DNA of 64,000 nucleotides from Tetrapyrgos nigripes (lineage: Eukaryota; Basidiomycota; Agaricomycetes; Agaricales; Campanellaceae). Under the pieces are notes generated by a model that ran no database searches, was not told the DNA's origin, and saw nothing but the letters and a program-made list of their open reading frames with translations. This document shows, in pieces, positions 22,617-33,729 of the stretch. Position numbers and translations under genes: made by a program. Location of the stretch: NCBI GenBank assembly GCA_013368315.1, contig JAACJM010000148.1, positions 1 to 64,000 on the forward strand. The letters are read 5' to 3'. Position 1 is the first letter of the stretch. Each line of letters opens with the position of its first letter.

Positions 22617-24713
22617 GGAGCAGACGGAACAGACAAGGCAGACAAAGCAGACGGGGCAGACAAGGCAGACAAAGCAGACAAAGCAGACCGGGCAGACAAG
22701 GCAGACAAGGCAGACAGGGCAGACGGAGCAGACAGGGCAGACGAGGCAGACAGAGCAGACGAAACAGATGAGGCAGATGGAGCAGACAAGGCAGACAAGG
22801 CAGACAAGGCAGACGGAGCAGACGAAGCAGACGAGACAGAGCAGACAGAGCAGACGAGGCAGACGAGGCAGACAGAGCAGACGAGGCAGGTGAGGCAGAT
22901 GAGGCAGACGAGGCAGGACAAGGCAGACGAAGCAGACGGAGCAGACAAGGCAGACAAGGCAGACGGAGCAGACAAGGCAGACAAGGCAGATGGAGCAGAC
23001 AAGGCAGACGAGGCAGACAGAGCAGACGAAGCAGACCAGACGGAGCAGACAGAGCAGACCAGACGGAGCAGACAGAGCAGACCAGACAGACGGAGCAGAC
23101 CAGGCAGACCAGGCAGATGGAGCAGACCAGGCAGGCAAGGCAGACGGAGCAGACAAGGCAGACAAGGCAGACAAGGCAGACAAAGCAGACGGGCAGATGG
23201 AGCAGACAGAGCAGACAACGCAGACGAGGCAGACAAAGCAGATGAGGCAGATGAAGCAGACGAGGCAGACGGAGCAGACGAGCCAGACAGGGCAGACGCG
23301 GCAGATGAGGCAGACGGCGCAGGACGAGGCAGACCGAGCAGACGAGGCAGACGAGGCAGACCGAGCAGACGAAGCAGACCGAGCAGATGGAGCAGACTGA
23401 GCAGACGAGGCAGACGAGGCAGACGAAGCAGACGGGGCAGACGAGGCAGACGGAGCAGACGGAGCAGACGAAGCAGACGAGGCAGACGAGGCAGATGGGG
23501 CAGAGAGCAGACGAGGCAGACAGAGCAGACGAAGCAGACGAGGCAGACGAAGCAGACGGGGCAGACGAGGCAGACGGAGCAGACGGAGCAGACGAAGCAG
23601 ACGAGGCAGACGAGGCAGATGGGGCAGAGAGCAGACGAGGCAGACAGAGCAGACGAAGCAGACGAGGCAGATGGAGCAGACGAGGCAGACGAGGCAGACG
23701 GAGCAGACGAAGCAGACAGAGCAGACAAGGCAGAGGAAGCAGACAGAGCAGACAAGGCAGATGAAGCAGACGGAGCAGACGAGGCAGACGAGGCAGACGA
23801 AGCAGACGAGGCAGACGAGGCAGACGAAGCAGACGAGGCAGACGGAGCAGACGGAGCAGACGAGGCAGACAAGGCAGACGGAGCAGACGAGGCAGACGAG
23901 GCAGACAGAGCAGATGAGGCAGACAGAGCAGAGAAGGCAGACAAAGCAGACGGAGCAGACAAGGCAGACGAGGCAGACGGAGCAGATGGAGCAGATGAAG
24001 CAGACGATGCAGACAAGGCAGACGGAGCAGACGAGGCAGACGGAGCAGACAAAGCAGACAAAGCAGACGAGGCAGACGAGGCAGACGGAGCAGACGAGGC
24101 AGATGAGGCAGACGAGGCAGACGAGGCAGACGGAGCAGACGGAGCAGATGAGGCAGATGAGGCAGACAGAGCAGAGAAGGCAGACAAAGCAGACGGAGCA
24201 GACGGAGCAGACAAAGCAGACGAGGCAGACGAGGCAGACGAGGCAGACAAAGCAGACAAGGCAGACACGACGAAGCAGACGGAGCAGACAAGGCAGGCGA
24301 GGCAGATGAAGCAGACAGGGCAGACAAAGCAGACGGAGCAGACAAGGCAGACAAGGCAGACGAAGCAGACAGGGCAGAAGAGGCAGACGAGGCAGACAGA
24401 GCAGATGGAGCAGACAACGAAGACAACACAGACGGAGCAGACGAGGCAGACGGAGCAGACGAGACAGATGAAGCAGACGGGGCACACGGAGCAGACAAGG
24501 CAGACAAGGCAGACAAGGCAGACAAGGCAGACAAGGCAGACAAGGCAGACGGGGCAGACAGAGCAGACGGGGCAGACAAGGCAGACAAGGCAGACCACTT
24601 ATATCTGCTACATTCATCTATCAATACAAAGCAGATGGGGCAGACGGAGCAGACGGGGCAGACGAGGCAGACGAGGCAGACCACTGATATCTGCTACATT
24701 CATCTATCAATAT
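22617..24713. repeat. 9-bp minisatellite array A (GCAGACRRR, forward)
   Basis: About 2 kb of tandem GCAGACGAG/GCAGACAAG/GCAGACGGA-type units (roughly 220 copies). The unit length is three codons and none of the six readings contains a stop, so open frames of over 600 codons appear on both strands; these are repeat artefacts. The array ends at 24597, resumes for about 45 bp at 24635, and each end is followed by the same block (CCACT-K-ATATCTGCTACATTC, to 24633 and 24713), so the array edge itself was duplicated. Confidence 0.95.
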
Positions 24714-25929
24714 GGACAGTTGTCCATATTATCTGATACATCCACAAGGAAAACTTTCCATAGGCCAAAAAACAGACTGGCCTTACAGGTTATTTCCCAC
24801 AGCTAGAGTGGGGGACTGGGGGTGGGTCTGGTAGGCCTTTCCTTATAAAGCAGTGAGCAGAACAGTCCGGGTTTTTTTCCCACACATGCTAGACAGTGAG
24901 CGGGGGCTTTAGGGGGTGGGAGGGCAGGTTTTTCCCACGCTTCAAAATTTGATAGGAGGTGCAGGTGATCAGTAGGGCCCCGAATCTGCAAATAGAATAG
25001 GGGTACTGGGGCAAAAGGCCACTGCTTCGTTTTCACATAGTCATTGAGTAGCCAATCTTGAAAATATAGCATTTAATCTACAGTCTACATGAACAAGTCA
25101 GTCTGATACTGATACTGCCCTCCGTTGGGACTTGGACTCTCCATCTGCAAGTCTCCAGTCTGAACTCAACATGCAAATTAAAAACAGGAAGGTAAAAAAG
25201 GGAGTTGGGAGGAGATTTGTAAAAAGAGAGAAAAAAGGACATAACACAGGATACCTGGTAGCCGGGTTCAGCGTACCCTCGGATAGAGGTGAGGTTACGT
25301 TGTTGGCAATGGAGGATTTCATAGAGTCTCCATCAAGGCGAATGGGAAAAGGAAAAAGATAGTTAGGCTAAGTTAGCTCACGGTTTGAAAGATACCGTGA
25401 AAAGAACGAGAAAAAGTCATAAGGGCAGTAAAAAACAAATGAACCACGAAACCACGAGATAGTGAAAAAAAAGGTCAAAGAGTGATGAAAGCGAAGAGGT
25501 GTTGGTGTTCATGTCGTGCAGTTGTAGGTGTGGGCAATGTGGGTGTAGTAGTAGACACAGATGGAGAATGGAAGGCATTTTAGGCGATGTAGAGGTTTGC
25601 TGTTGACATAGATGGAGGTAGGTGTAAGTGAGAATGAAGATGAGAATGTAGAGGCGGAGGTTTAGTCGTGTATCTGCATGTGTATGGACATAGATGTAGG
25701 TGTCGGTGACGGCGCGGATATCGGGTAGGTGGGAATGTAAAAGACAGAAAACCGGCAGGAGGTAAGGGGAGATGAGAAGGGAAAGGAAAGGAAAAACAGA
25801 GAGCGAAAAATGATGCAAAGCAAAAGACGAGCCAGAACACACTTACCGAGTCAGAAGGAGTCAACTTGGCCCTAGGCATCATCAATATCTATTATTTTCC
25901 ATGTCCCCTCCCTCAAAAGTCATTACAGA
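24714..25929. other. Mostly non-coding; inverted copy of 29740-29846
   Basis: 24892-25007 is an inverted copy of 29740-29846, the sequence that abuts array B. On the minus strand, 25882 (MMPRAKLTPSDS followed by GTAAGT) could be a first coding exon, and a spliced 3' end can be read at 25330-25090 (intron GTATCC...TTCAG) ending in a stop. Nothing links these two pieces and no family is recognised, so I do not call a gene. Confidence 0.35.
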
Positions 25930-26211
25930 TCAAACAAGACGAGACACGCTAAATTTTTGAGAGCGTCTTTGATATCTTCCGAACTGCCCTGCAGGAACCG
26001 TTAACATGAACACGAAAGCAAATGTAAGAGCGTGCAAACCATAATTTATGCCAAGGATTTGGAATGGGTACCGGTCATGTAATGATAGTATCGTATTCTC
26101 CAGCTCTGTGTTGGCAACGTTCCAGGTAAGATCTGCAATGATGGACCTGCCAAGAACGACAAACATTATTCTAAGCAAGGCATTAGCCAAAGGAAGAAAT
26201 GTAATATCCAA
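25930..26211 (-). CDS. Hypothetical protein fragment with hydrophobic segments
   Basis: An open frame of 93 codons on the minus strand has two hydrophobic stretches (FLPLANALLRIMFVVLG near its start and HALTFAFVFMLTVPAG near its end) that could be membrane helices. Upstream on the same strand (26560-26365) another open stretch lies directly against the solo LTR. It may be the remainder of a multi-exon membrane protein gene hit by the LTR element, but exon borders are not clear. Confidence 0.25.
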   Translation of the reverse strand: MDITFLPLANALLRIMFVVLGRSIIADLTWNVANTELENTILSLHDRYPFQILGINYGLHALTFAFVFMLTVPAGQFGRYQRRSQKFSVSRLV

Positions 26212-26564
26212 GTCAACGCACTTTTCAGATAACTTTTAGATTAAATATCGACCCTCTTCTCCCACTTTGCAACCCTCGTTTGCTGGGCTTGACATTGGCA
26301 TCCGCATATCGTTATCTTTTTTGTAAATGGCTTTGTATTGAAGGAAAGCATAAGTGATATGAGATCAAAAACAGGGAAGACCTGGAAGAGCTACGCCAAC
26401 TTCGTTGGAGGTGATGGTGACGGTGAGACTAGGAGAATAAAACACGTACCACAAGTTGTTGACATCAACAGTCCTTGGACCCAGTCCAGAATGAGTCTGG
26501 ACATTTCGGGCTGTTGGGAAAGTAGAGACCGGCGTGGGGTGAGCGACTGGTGACGACACGCAGT

Positions 26565-27073
26565 TGTCAAGGTTGTCGATACACTCAATAACCACCCAAG
26601 TCACACAATATGAGAAAGCCGGTTACAGGAGAATAGATTGATCAAGAGAGATAGAGAGGTAGAGGGATAGAGAGAAAGTAAGCTGACTAGGCTCTACACT
26701 GCGTAGTAAAAGTACGGAGCGGAGACGAAGTGAACGAACTAAGGGATAGGTTACAAGAATCACAAGTATATAAGTAAAATATGAACAGATGGGAAAAAGC
26801 AAGTAATAATAGACGGCATCATGTGGACATGTCAAGGGCGAGAGAATAATAAGTCAACTATGGATAGATGAAAGTACTGGATCATGCGGAGTGATTGACA
26901 GTGAGAATGTCCATAGAGATCGGAATTGGAGGAGATAAGAGTGTGAGTCATAGATCTAAAGAGATGGTAACTATAGACGATGATGAGAAATGGTTGATGT
27001 TTATGGGGTTAGAGCGAGAAGTAAATAGTAAAGGGAAAAGAATAGAAAGGAAATGAAGAAGCGATTCGTGACA
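26565..27073 (-). mobile_element. Solo LTR of the same gypsy lineage, minus strand, TSD GCAGT
   Basis: Read on the minus strand the 509-bp segment starts TGTCACGAATCGC and ends ACCTTGACA, and aligns by eye with the LTRs of elements 1 and 2, including the GTTCACTTCGTCTCC region after the TATA-like stretch and GTGTGACTTGGGTGG near the end. It is flanked by a perfect 5-bp duplication GCAGT at 26560-26564 and 27074-27078. No internal region remains, so it arose by LTR-LTR recombination. Confidence 0.93.
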
Positions 27074-27082
27074 GCAGTTGTG

Positions 27083-27454
27083 ATTACGAGGCCTTTAGGC
27101 TGAGTTAACTTAGGTCGACCTCGAAAACTTTTCCACGGGTTCAAACTCCCACCCCTATTCGGTGGCGCTCGGCAAGCGCTCATGTGGAATCACGGTCGAG
27201 ACCATCATGACGTTGTTCACGGCTTCCTCGGACAAATGCATAACCAAGGCAGCGTAGGCAGCATCAGGGTGCTCCTTGTCTTCCTCCTTGCTTCCTCCCC
27301 CGATCTGAGGGCCTCGTAGCTTGCCACGCAAAGCGATGGCACTTTACCCCAGTACAGCTGGTTGAGTGGCAACGAAAAGGGGTGGGAGTTTGAGGTCGTG
27401 GTAAAATTTTCGAGGTCGACATAAGTTAACTCGGCCTTTAAGAGGCCTCGTAAT
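27083..27454. mobile_element. MITE-like element with about 75-bp inverted ends
   Basis: ATTACGAGGCCT at the left is inverted at the right (AGGCCTCGTAAT). The arms continue with GAGTTAACTTA-GTCGACCTCGAAAA and CAAACTCCCACCCCT-like blocks in opposite orientation. The centre (about 27160-27370) shows no coding potential. No clear target duplication can be assigned because it abuts the next palindrome. Confidence 0.75.
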
Positions 27455-29739
27455 ATGCTGTGGCTGGCTCAGAAAATGCAAAATACATTCCTGGAGCCGG
27501 GGATGAAAAATGATAAAATGACATAAGTAGATAGGATAGTGTATTTTGGGTTCCTGAATCTGAATATACACTTAGATTCACAATATCTGCAGTGGTTATT
27601 GAGATATGGCCAAAATACTGCCCAAAATATAGCAAAAGAGGAGGATGGGTACTAGCCATTGTATCAAATTAGCTCTGATCACCATGTGGTTTGGTAGGAT
27701 ATTGCATATAGACTTTCTGAACATGGGAATATGGTTTATTATATTGTATCATCAGGCCCTGAGGAGCTGTACCCAATTTACTGTCAAAAAAGCCCAAAAC
27801 TTGGGATGGTCATAGACACTGTATGCTATAGCATCTGATATACCTATGGATATGTCTCCTAGGGTATCTTTGGTCACTGAATCCGAATTTCCACTTGGAT
27901 AAGGTCTATATACTCTGGTCCTGCAGATATTGAGTACTTACCCCTAAACATAGGCACCTGTGGCACCTACAAATATGTACCTTATAAAATGGGATGGGTG
28001 AGTCTAAAAGTGCTTATTGATGCTGTAAACACAAATATGAAGTCGTATCCTTCATATGACAAAGATCCAAGACTCTATTTCCAATTTTTTGCCACAAAAT
28101 TCCCACAGAAGCAAAAAAAGTGAAATGGCCATAGACACTGCATGCTATAGCATCTGATATAACTATGGATATGTCTCCTAGGGTATTTTTGGTCGCTGAA
28201 TCTGAATTCCCACTTGGATAAGCTCTATGTACTCTGGTTCTGTGGATATTGAGTACTTACCCCTAAACATAGGCACCTGTGGCACCTGCAAATATGTACC
28301 TTATAAAATGGGGTGTGTTGGTCTAAAAGTGCTTATTAATTGTCCAAACACAAATACAAAGTCATATCTTTCATATGACAAAGATTCAAGACTTTATTCT
28401 CAATTTATTCTGCACAAAGTGAAAAGTACCTTTTTTGGACCATATACATGGGCATATCTCATCCCAGAGATTACCACAGGCACTCATACTTGTTCTTTCA
28501 TCTCTTGATATCATATTAAGAACAATAAGCCATCCAGAATATATCGGAGATGTTCTTGGTACATCCAGTAGCTTTAAGTCAAACTGAGTTGCATATAATG
28601 GTGCTTGTAGTACTTAAGGTTATATCTGGGCATATCTTTCAGTGGGGAACACCAAACTGTGAATAATCAGAGTAATATAGTTTAGAATGATGTACAATGA
28701 GTCAGAATGATAGTCAGACAGCCAAAGGATAGGTATATGTGTCAATATGGATATAAATAAGGGCTATGTCTGCTGTCTAGGGAATAAATTGAGAACAGAG
28801 TCTTGGATCTTTGTCATATGAAGAATATGACTTCATATTCGTGTTTACAGCATCAATAAGCGCTTTTAGACCCACCCACCCCATTTTATAAGGTACATAT
28901 TTGCAGGTGCCACAGGTGCCAATGTTTAGGGGTAAGTACTCAATATCCACAGAACCAGAGTACATAGAGCTTATCCAAGTGGAGATTCAGATTCAGCGAC
29001 CAAAAATACCCTAGGAGACATATCCATAGTTATATCAGATGCTATAGCATACAGTGTCTATGGCCATTTCACTTTTTTTGCTTCTGTGGCAATTTTCTGG
29101 CAATAAATTGGAAATAGAGTCTTGGATCTTTGTCATATGGAGGATATGACTTCATATTTGTGCTTACAGCATCAATAAGCACTTTTAGACCCACCTATCC
29201 CATTTTATAAGGTACATATTTGTAGGTCCCACAGGTGCCTATGTTTAGGGGTAAGTACTCAATATCCACAGAACCAGAGTATATGGAGCCTATCCGAGTA
29301 GAAATTCAGATTCAGTGACCAAAAATACCCTAGGAGACATCTTCATAGCTATATCAGATGCTATAGCATGCAGTGTCTATGGCCATCCCAAGTTTTGGGC
29401 TTTTCTGACAGTAAATTGGGTACAGCTCCTCAGGGCCTGATGATACAATATAATAAACTCTATTCCCATGTTCAGAAAGTCCATATGCAGTATCTTACCA
29501 AACTACATGGTGATCAGAGCTGATGTGATGCAATGGCTAGTACCTATCCTCCTCTTTTGCTCCATTTTGGGCAGTATTTTGGCCATATCTCAATAACCAC
29601 TGCAGATAGGGTAAATCTAAGTGTATATTCAGATTCAGAAACACATAACACACTATTTTATCTACTTATGTCATTTTATCATCTTTTATCGCCGGCTCCA
29701 GGAATGTATTTTGGATGTTCTGAGCCAGCCACAGCATAT
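27453..29739. mobile_element. 2.3-kb palindromic (foldback) element
   Basis: Arms 27453-28407 and 28783-29739 are inverted copies around a unique centre of about 375 bp. The ends read ATATGCTGTGGCTGGCTCAG and its inverse. Inside each arm a block of about 320 bp is present twice as a direct repeat (27810-28090 and 28130-28410; mirrored at 28780-29070 and 29080-29400). No transposase is encoded. A non-autonomous foldback element is the simplest reading; no convincing TSD was found. Confidence 0.85.
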
Positions 29740-29846
29740 ACCCCTATTCTATTTGCAGATACGGGGCCCTACTGATCACCTGCACCGCCTATCAAATTTT
29801 GAAGCATGGGAAAAACCTGCTCCCTGCCCCCTAAAGCCCCCGGCCT
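29740..29846. repeat. Inverted copy of 24892-25007, abutting array B
   Basis: The segment from CCCCTATTCTATTTGCAG to GCCCCCTAAAGCCCC is the inverse of 25007-24892. Together with the opposite orientations of arrays A and B it makes the 22.6-31.8 kb interval loosely palindromic. Confidence 0.85.
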
Positions 29847-31830
29847 CGTCTGCCTCGTCTGCCTCGTCTGCTCTGTCTGCCTCGTCTGCTCCGTCTGCCT
29901 CGTCTGCTCCGTCTGCCCAGTCTGCTCTGTCTGCTCTGTCGGCCTTGTCTGCCTTGTCTGCCTTGTCTGCTCCGTCTGCCTTGTCTGCTCCGTCTGCCTT
30001 GTCTGCTCTGTCTGCCTTGTCTGCTCTGTCTGCCTTGTCTGCTCCGTCTGCCTCGTCTGCTCTGTCTGCCTCGTCTGCTCTGTCTGCCTCGTCTGCTCCG
30101 TCTGCCTCGTCTGCTCTGTCTGCCTAGTCTGCCTCGTCTGCCTTGTCTGCTTCGTCTGCCTCGTTTGCCTTGTCTGCATTGTCTGCCTCCTGTCTGCTCT
30201 GTCTGCCTTGTCTGCTTCGTCTGCCTCCCGTCTGCCTCGTCTGCCTCGTCTGCTCCGTCTGCTTCATCTGCTCCATCTGTGTCGTCTGCCTTGTCTGCTC
30301 CGTCTGCTCCGTCTGCCTTGTCTGCCTTGTCTGCCCTGTCTGCCTTGTCTGCCCCGTCTGCCTTGTCTGCCCTGTCTGCCTCGTCTGCCCTGTCTGCCTC
30401 GTCTGCCCTGTCTGCCTCGTCTGCCTCGTCTGCTCTGTCTGCCTCATCTGCGTCGTCTGCTCCGTCTGCGTCGTCTGCTCGTCTGCGTCGTCTGCTCCGT
30501 CTGCGTCGTCTGCTCCGTCTGCGTCGTCTGCTCCGTCTGCGTCGTCTGCTCCGTCTGCGTCGTCTGCTCCGTCTGCGTCGTCTGCTCCGTCTGCGTCGTC
30601 TGCTCCGTCTGCGTCGTCTGCTCCGTCTGCGTCGTCTGCTCCGTCTGCGTCGTCTGCTCCGTCTGCGTCGTCTGCTCCGTCTGCGTCGTCTGCTCCGTCT
30701 GCGTCGTCTGCTCCGTCTGCGTCGTCTGCTCCGTCTGCGTCGTCTGCTCCGTCTGCGTCGTCTGCTCCGTCTGCGTCGTCTGCTCCGTCTGCGTCGTCTG
30801 CTCCGTCTGCGTCGTCTGCTCCGTCTGCGTCGTCTGCTCCGTCTGCGTCGTCTGCTCCGTCTGCGTCGTCTGCTCCGTCTGCGTCGTCTGCTCCGTCTGC
30901 GTCGTCTGCTCCGTCTGCGTCGTCTGCTCCGTCTGCGTCGTCTGCTCCGTCTGCGTCGTCTGCTCCGTCTGCGTCGTCTGCTCCGTCTGCGTCGTCTGCT
31001 CCGTCTGCGTCGTCTGCTCCGTCTGCGTCGTCTGCTCCGTCTGCGTCGTCTGCGTCGCGTCTGCTCCGTCTGCGTCGTCTGCTCCGTCTGCGTCGTCTGC
31101 TCCGTCTGCGTCGTCTGCTCCGTCTGCGTCGTCTGCTCCGTCTGCGTCGTCTGCTCCGTCTGCGTCGTCTGCTCCGTCTGCGTCGTCTGCTCCGTCTGCG
31201 TCGTCTGCTCCGTCTGCGTCGTCTGCTCCGTCTGCGTCGTCTGCTCCGTCTGCGTCGTCTGCTCCGTCTGCGTCGTCTGCTCCGTCTGCGTCGTCTGCTC
31301 CGTCTGCTCTGTCTGCCTTTTCTGCCCTGTCTGCTTCGTCTGCCTTTTCTGCCTCGTCTGCCTTTTCTGCCTCGTCTGCCCTTTCTGCCTGGTCTGCCCT
31401 GTCTGCTCCGTCTGCCTTGTCTGCTCCGTCTGCCTTGTCTGCTCCGTCTGCCCTGTCTGCTCCGTCTGCCCTGTCTGCTCCTTCTGCCCTGTCTGCCTCG
31501 TCTGCCCTGTCTGCCTCGTCTGCCCTGTCTGCTTTGTCTGCCTCGTCTGCTCTGTCTGCCTCGTCTGCTCGTCTGCCTCGTCTGCTCGTCTGCCTCATCT
31601 GCTCGTCTGCCTCGTCTGCTCGTCTGCCTCGTCTGCTCGTCTGCCTCGTCTGCTCGTCTGCCTCGTCTGCCTCGTCTCCTCTGTCTGCCTCATCTGCCTC
31701 GTCTGCTTCGTCTGCCTCGTCTGCTTCGTCTGCCTTGTCTGCCTTGTCTGCCTTATCTGCCCTCTCTGCTTCATCTGTCTCATCTGCCTTGTCTGCTCCG
31801 TCTGCTTTGTCTGCCTCGTCTGCTCCGTCT
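29846..31830. repeat. 9-bp minisatellite array B (reverse orientation) with an 18-bp higher-order block
   Basis: Tandem TCTGCCTCG/TCTGCTCCG units, the reverse complement of array A. From about 30450 to 31305 the array changes to an almost perfectly uniform 18-bp period (GTCTGCGTCGTCTGCTCC, about 47 copies) with only two small breaks (near 30478 and 31055). Outside this block the 9-bp units vary. All six frames are free of stops over most of the array; these frames are not called as genes. Confidence 0.95.
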
Positions 31831-32854
31831 TACAAGTGTCTTACTGTGAACTGTTTGTCACACTGTATCTTCTCCATTTAGCATCCAGCTTTTTTCCAGA
31901 GACTTACAAGATAGACTTTTAAAACCTGCATGTAATTCCCTTGTAAAATCACAAGTCTTTCTAGGGTATTACTGTGACACAGCTGTCCCTCCGTAAATTC
32001 AGTGTAAATATGAGCAGTCTTACCCAAGACTTTCAAGTTCTACCTTCTGGTAAGTCCTCTGTAAATTTTACTTGGTTTACAAATTGTCTTACTGTGACAT
32101 TATCTCACACTGAAATACCCTGGTATTTCAGTTCTGTTTTACAAGAAGACATACTGTGACAAAAAAGTCACCTTGTAATTCCACTGTATGCTCTTCAATG
32201 CTATACTGTGACAAAGCCTCACACTGAAAGTCCATGGTATGTCCTTGCAGCTTACAATGGTCTTTCAGAATAGTCCTCATTTTTTGTCTATTTTGTAATA
32301 CACTTGTAAGTCAAGCCAACTTACATATTCATTGGTTCCCCATAATACTCTTGTAATACTCCAGTAAGGCTGAGGATTTACCCATGTTTGTAGCAAATGT
32401 TTCTTGTAATTCCTTCATAATACAGCTAGTCTTACAAGTGTATTACTGTGACTTGATTGTCACTTTGTGAATTTCCTGCAGATTTTGCGTCCTTGTAATT
32501 CCTTTGTAAATCCCTCTTGCCTTACTGTTTGTCATACTGTGATTATCTGTCACACTGAAATACTCCAGTATTTCTTATGTGTCTTACTACATGACATATT
32601 GTGACAAAAAGTCACTCTGAAATTCCTGTGTAATTCCACAGTATATCCACCAAGGGTATACAGTGACAGCAACTCACACTGAAAGTCCATGGTATTTCTT
32701 TGTGACTTACAATGGTCATACAAGGTTGTTCTAATTTTTTCTGTCTCTTGTAATACTAATGTATGACAAGGAGTCTTACATACTGATTGGCTTGGTGTAA
32801 TACCCTTGTAAAACCTCAGTAAAGCAGAGGATTTACAAGTATTTGCACCCAGTG
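31831..32854. mobile_element. Orphan arm of a CACTGG-type foldback element
   Basis: This kilobase is homologous, in the same orientation, to the right arm of the element at 35076-38050 (about 37033-38050) and ends with TTTGCACCCAGTG at 32854. The other arm is missing: leftwards the sequence changes directly into array B. It therefore looks like a half element truncated or rearranged at the minisatellite. Confidence 0.85.
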
Positions 32855-33305
32855 TGGTGTTTACACTGGCATGACTGGGGTAAGACACAGAGGTCTCTGG
32901 AATCACCTGGGTTTAGACTGGTGAGTACATATCCATCTATAATGTGCACCTGTGTTCACCATTTTTGTATCCAGTGCCTCCTTGAAAAGATATCTTGCAC
33001 TAAGAAGACTTGGTAGGAGGATTGTTTCGATGTCGCGTCCGTTGTTTTCAATGTTGAAGAAGTGACCAGGAAACTCCCACCATTTCTTATGCATCATTTT
33101 TCTACACTACCAGATCTATAATATATAACTTGTAAGGAAAGTACCAACGTGTATCGTCATGCCAGAACATGATCCTTGGTACCATATTGAAACATTTTCA
33201 CACCCAGCAGTAACCGATATTCTGTGGTCAAAAGTTAGTTAAGAAGTGTGTAATTTCCGAACTAGAATGCCTTTGTTGAAAATAATACCAAAAACGTAAA
33301 GAATC
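32855..33305. other. Spacer without recognised features
   Basis: This lies between the orphan arm and the next CACTGG element. Short minus-strand open stretches near 32903-33097 show no family resemblance. Confidence 0.4.
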
Positions 33306-33729
33306 CACTGGAGGCAAATCCCTGTAAATCATCTGCCATACAGAGGTATTACAGTAACCTTACAACAAGTCATTCAATAAGTAATCCACCTTGTATTACA
33401 GAGGTATTACAGAGAGAAGAATTTTCCAGAGCAATGCTGTAAGACTGCTGTAAGACAAGTTGTATTACAGGGACATTTCAGAGGCCAAATCCTTGTAGAT
33501 CTGGTGCCCTACATAGGGATTACAGCAAACTTACACCAAGCCATTCAACAAGTATTCTGCCTTGGATTACAGAAGTATTACAGAGAGAAGAAATTTTGGG
33601 AGCAATGCTGTAAGACTGCTGTAAGACAAGTTGGATTACAGGAACATTTCAGAGTGACATGGTGTCACAGTAATAGATTAGGTAATACAGCCAAGAAATA
33701 CAGAAGTATTTCAGTGTGACAAAAGTGGC

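Noticed and set aside
22579..24806. Open frames of 600-700 codons on both strands
   Set aside because: They follow only from the 9-bp unit having no stop codon in any frame; content is pure repeat (SSA, LVC, ADE and similar). No promoter, start context or domain supports translation.
27130..27150. GGTTCAAACTCC as the B box of a tRNA or SINE
   Set aside because: The T-stem does not pair, no A box or cloverleaf is found, and the string belongs to the inverted arm of a MITE.
28227..28965. Repeated MYSGSVDIEYLPLNIG... frame on both strands
   Set aside because: Explained by the palindromic element; short, with no domain.
29806..31922. Overlapping plus- and minus-strand frames of up to 691 codons
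   Set aside because: Same artefact in array B; several frames are open at once over the same bases.
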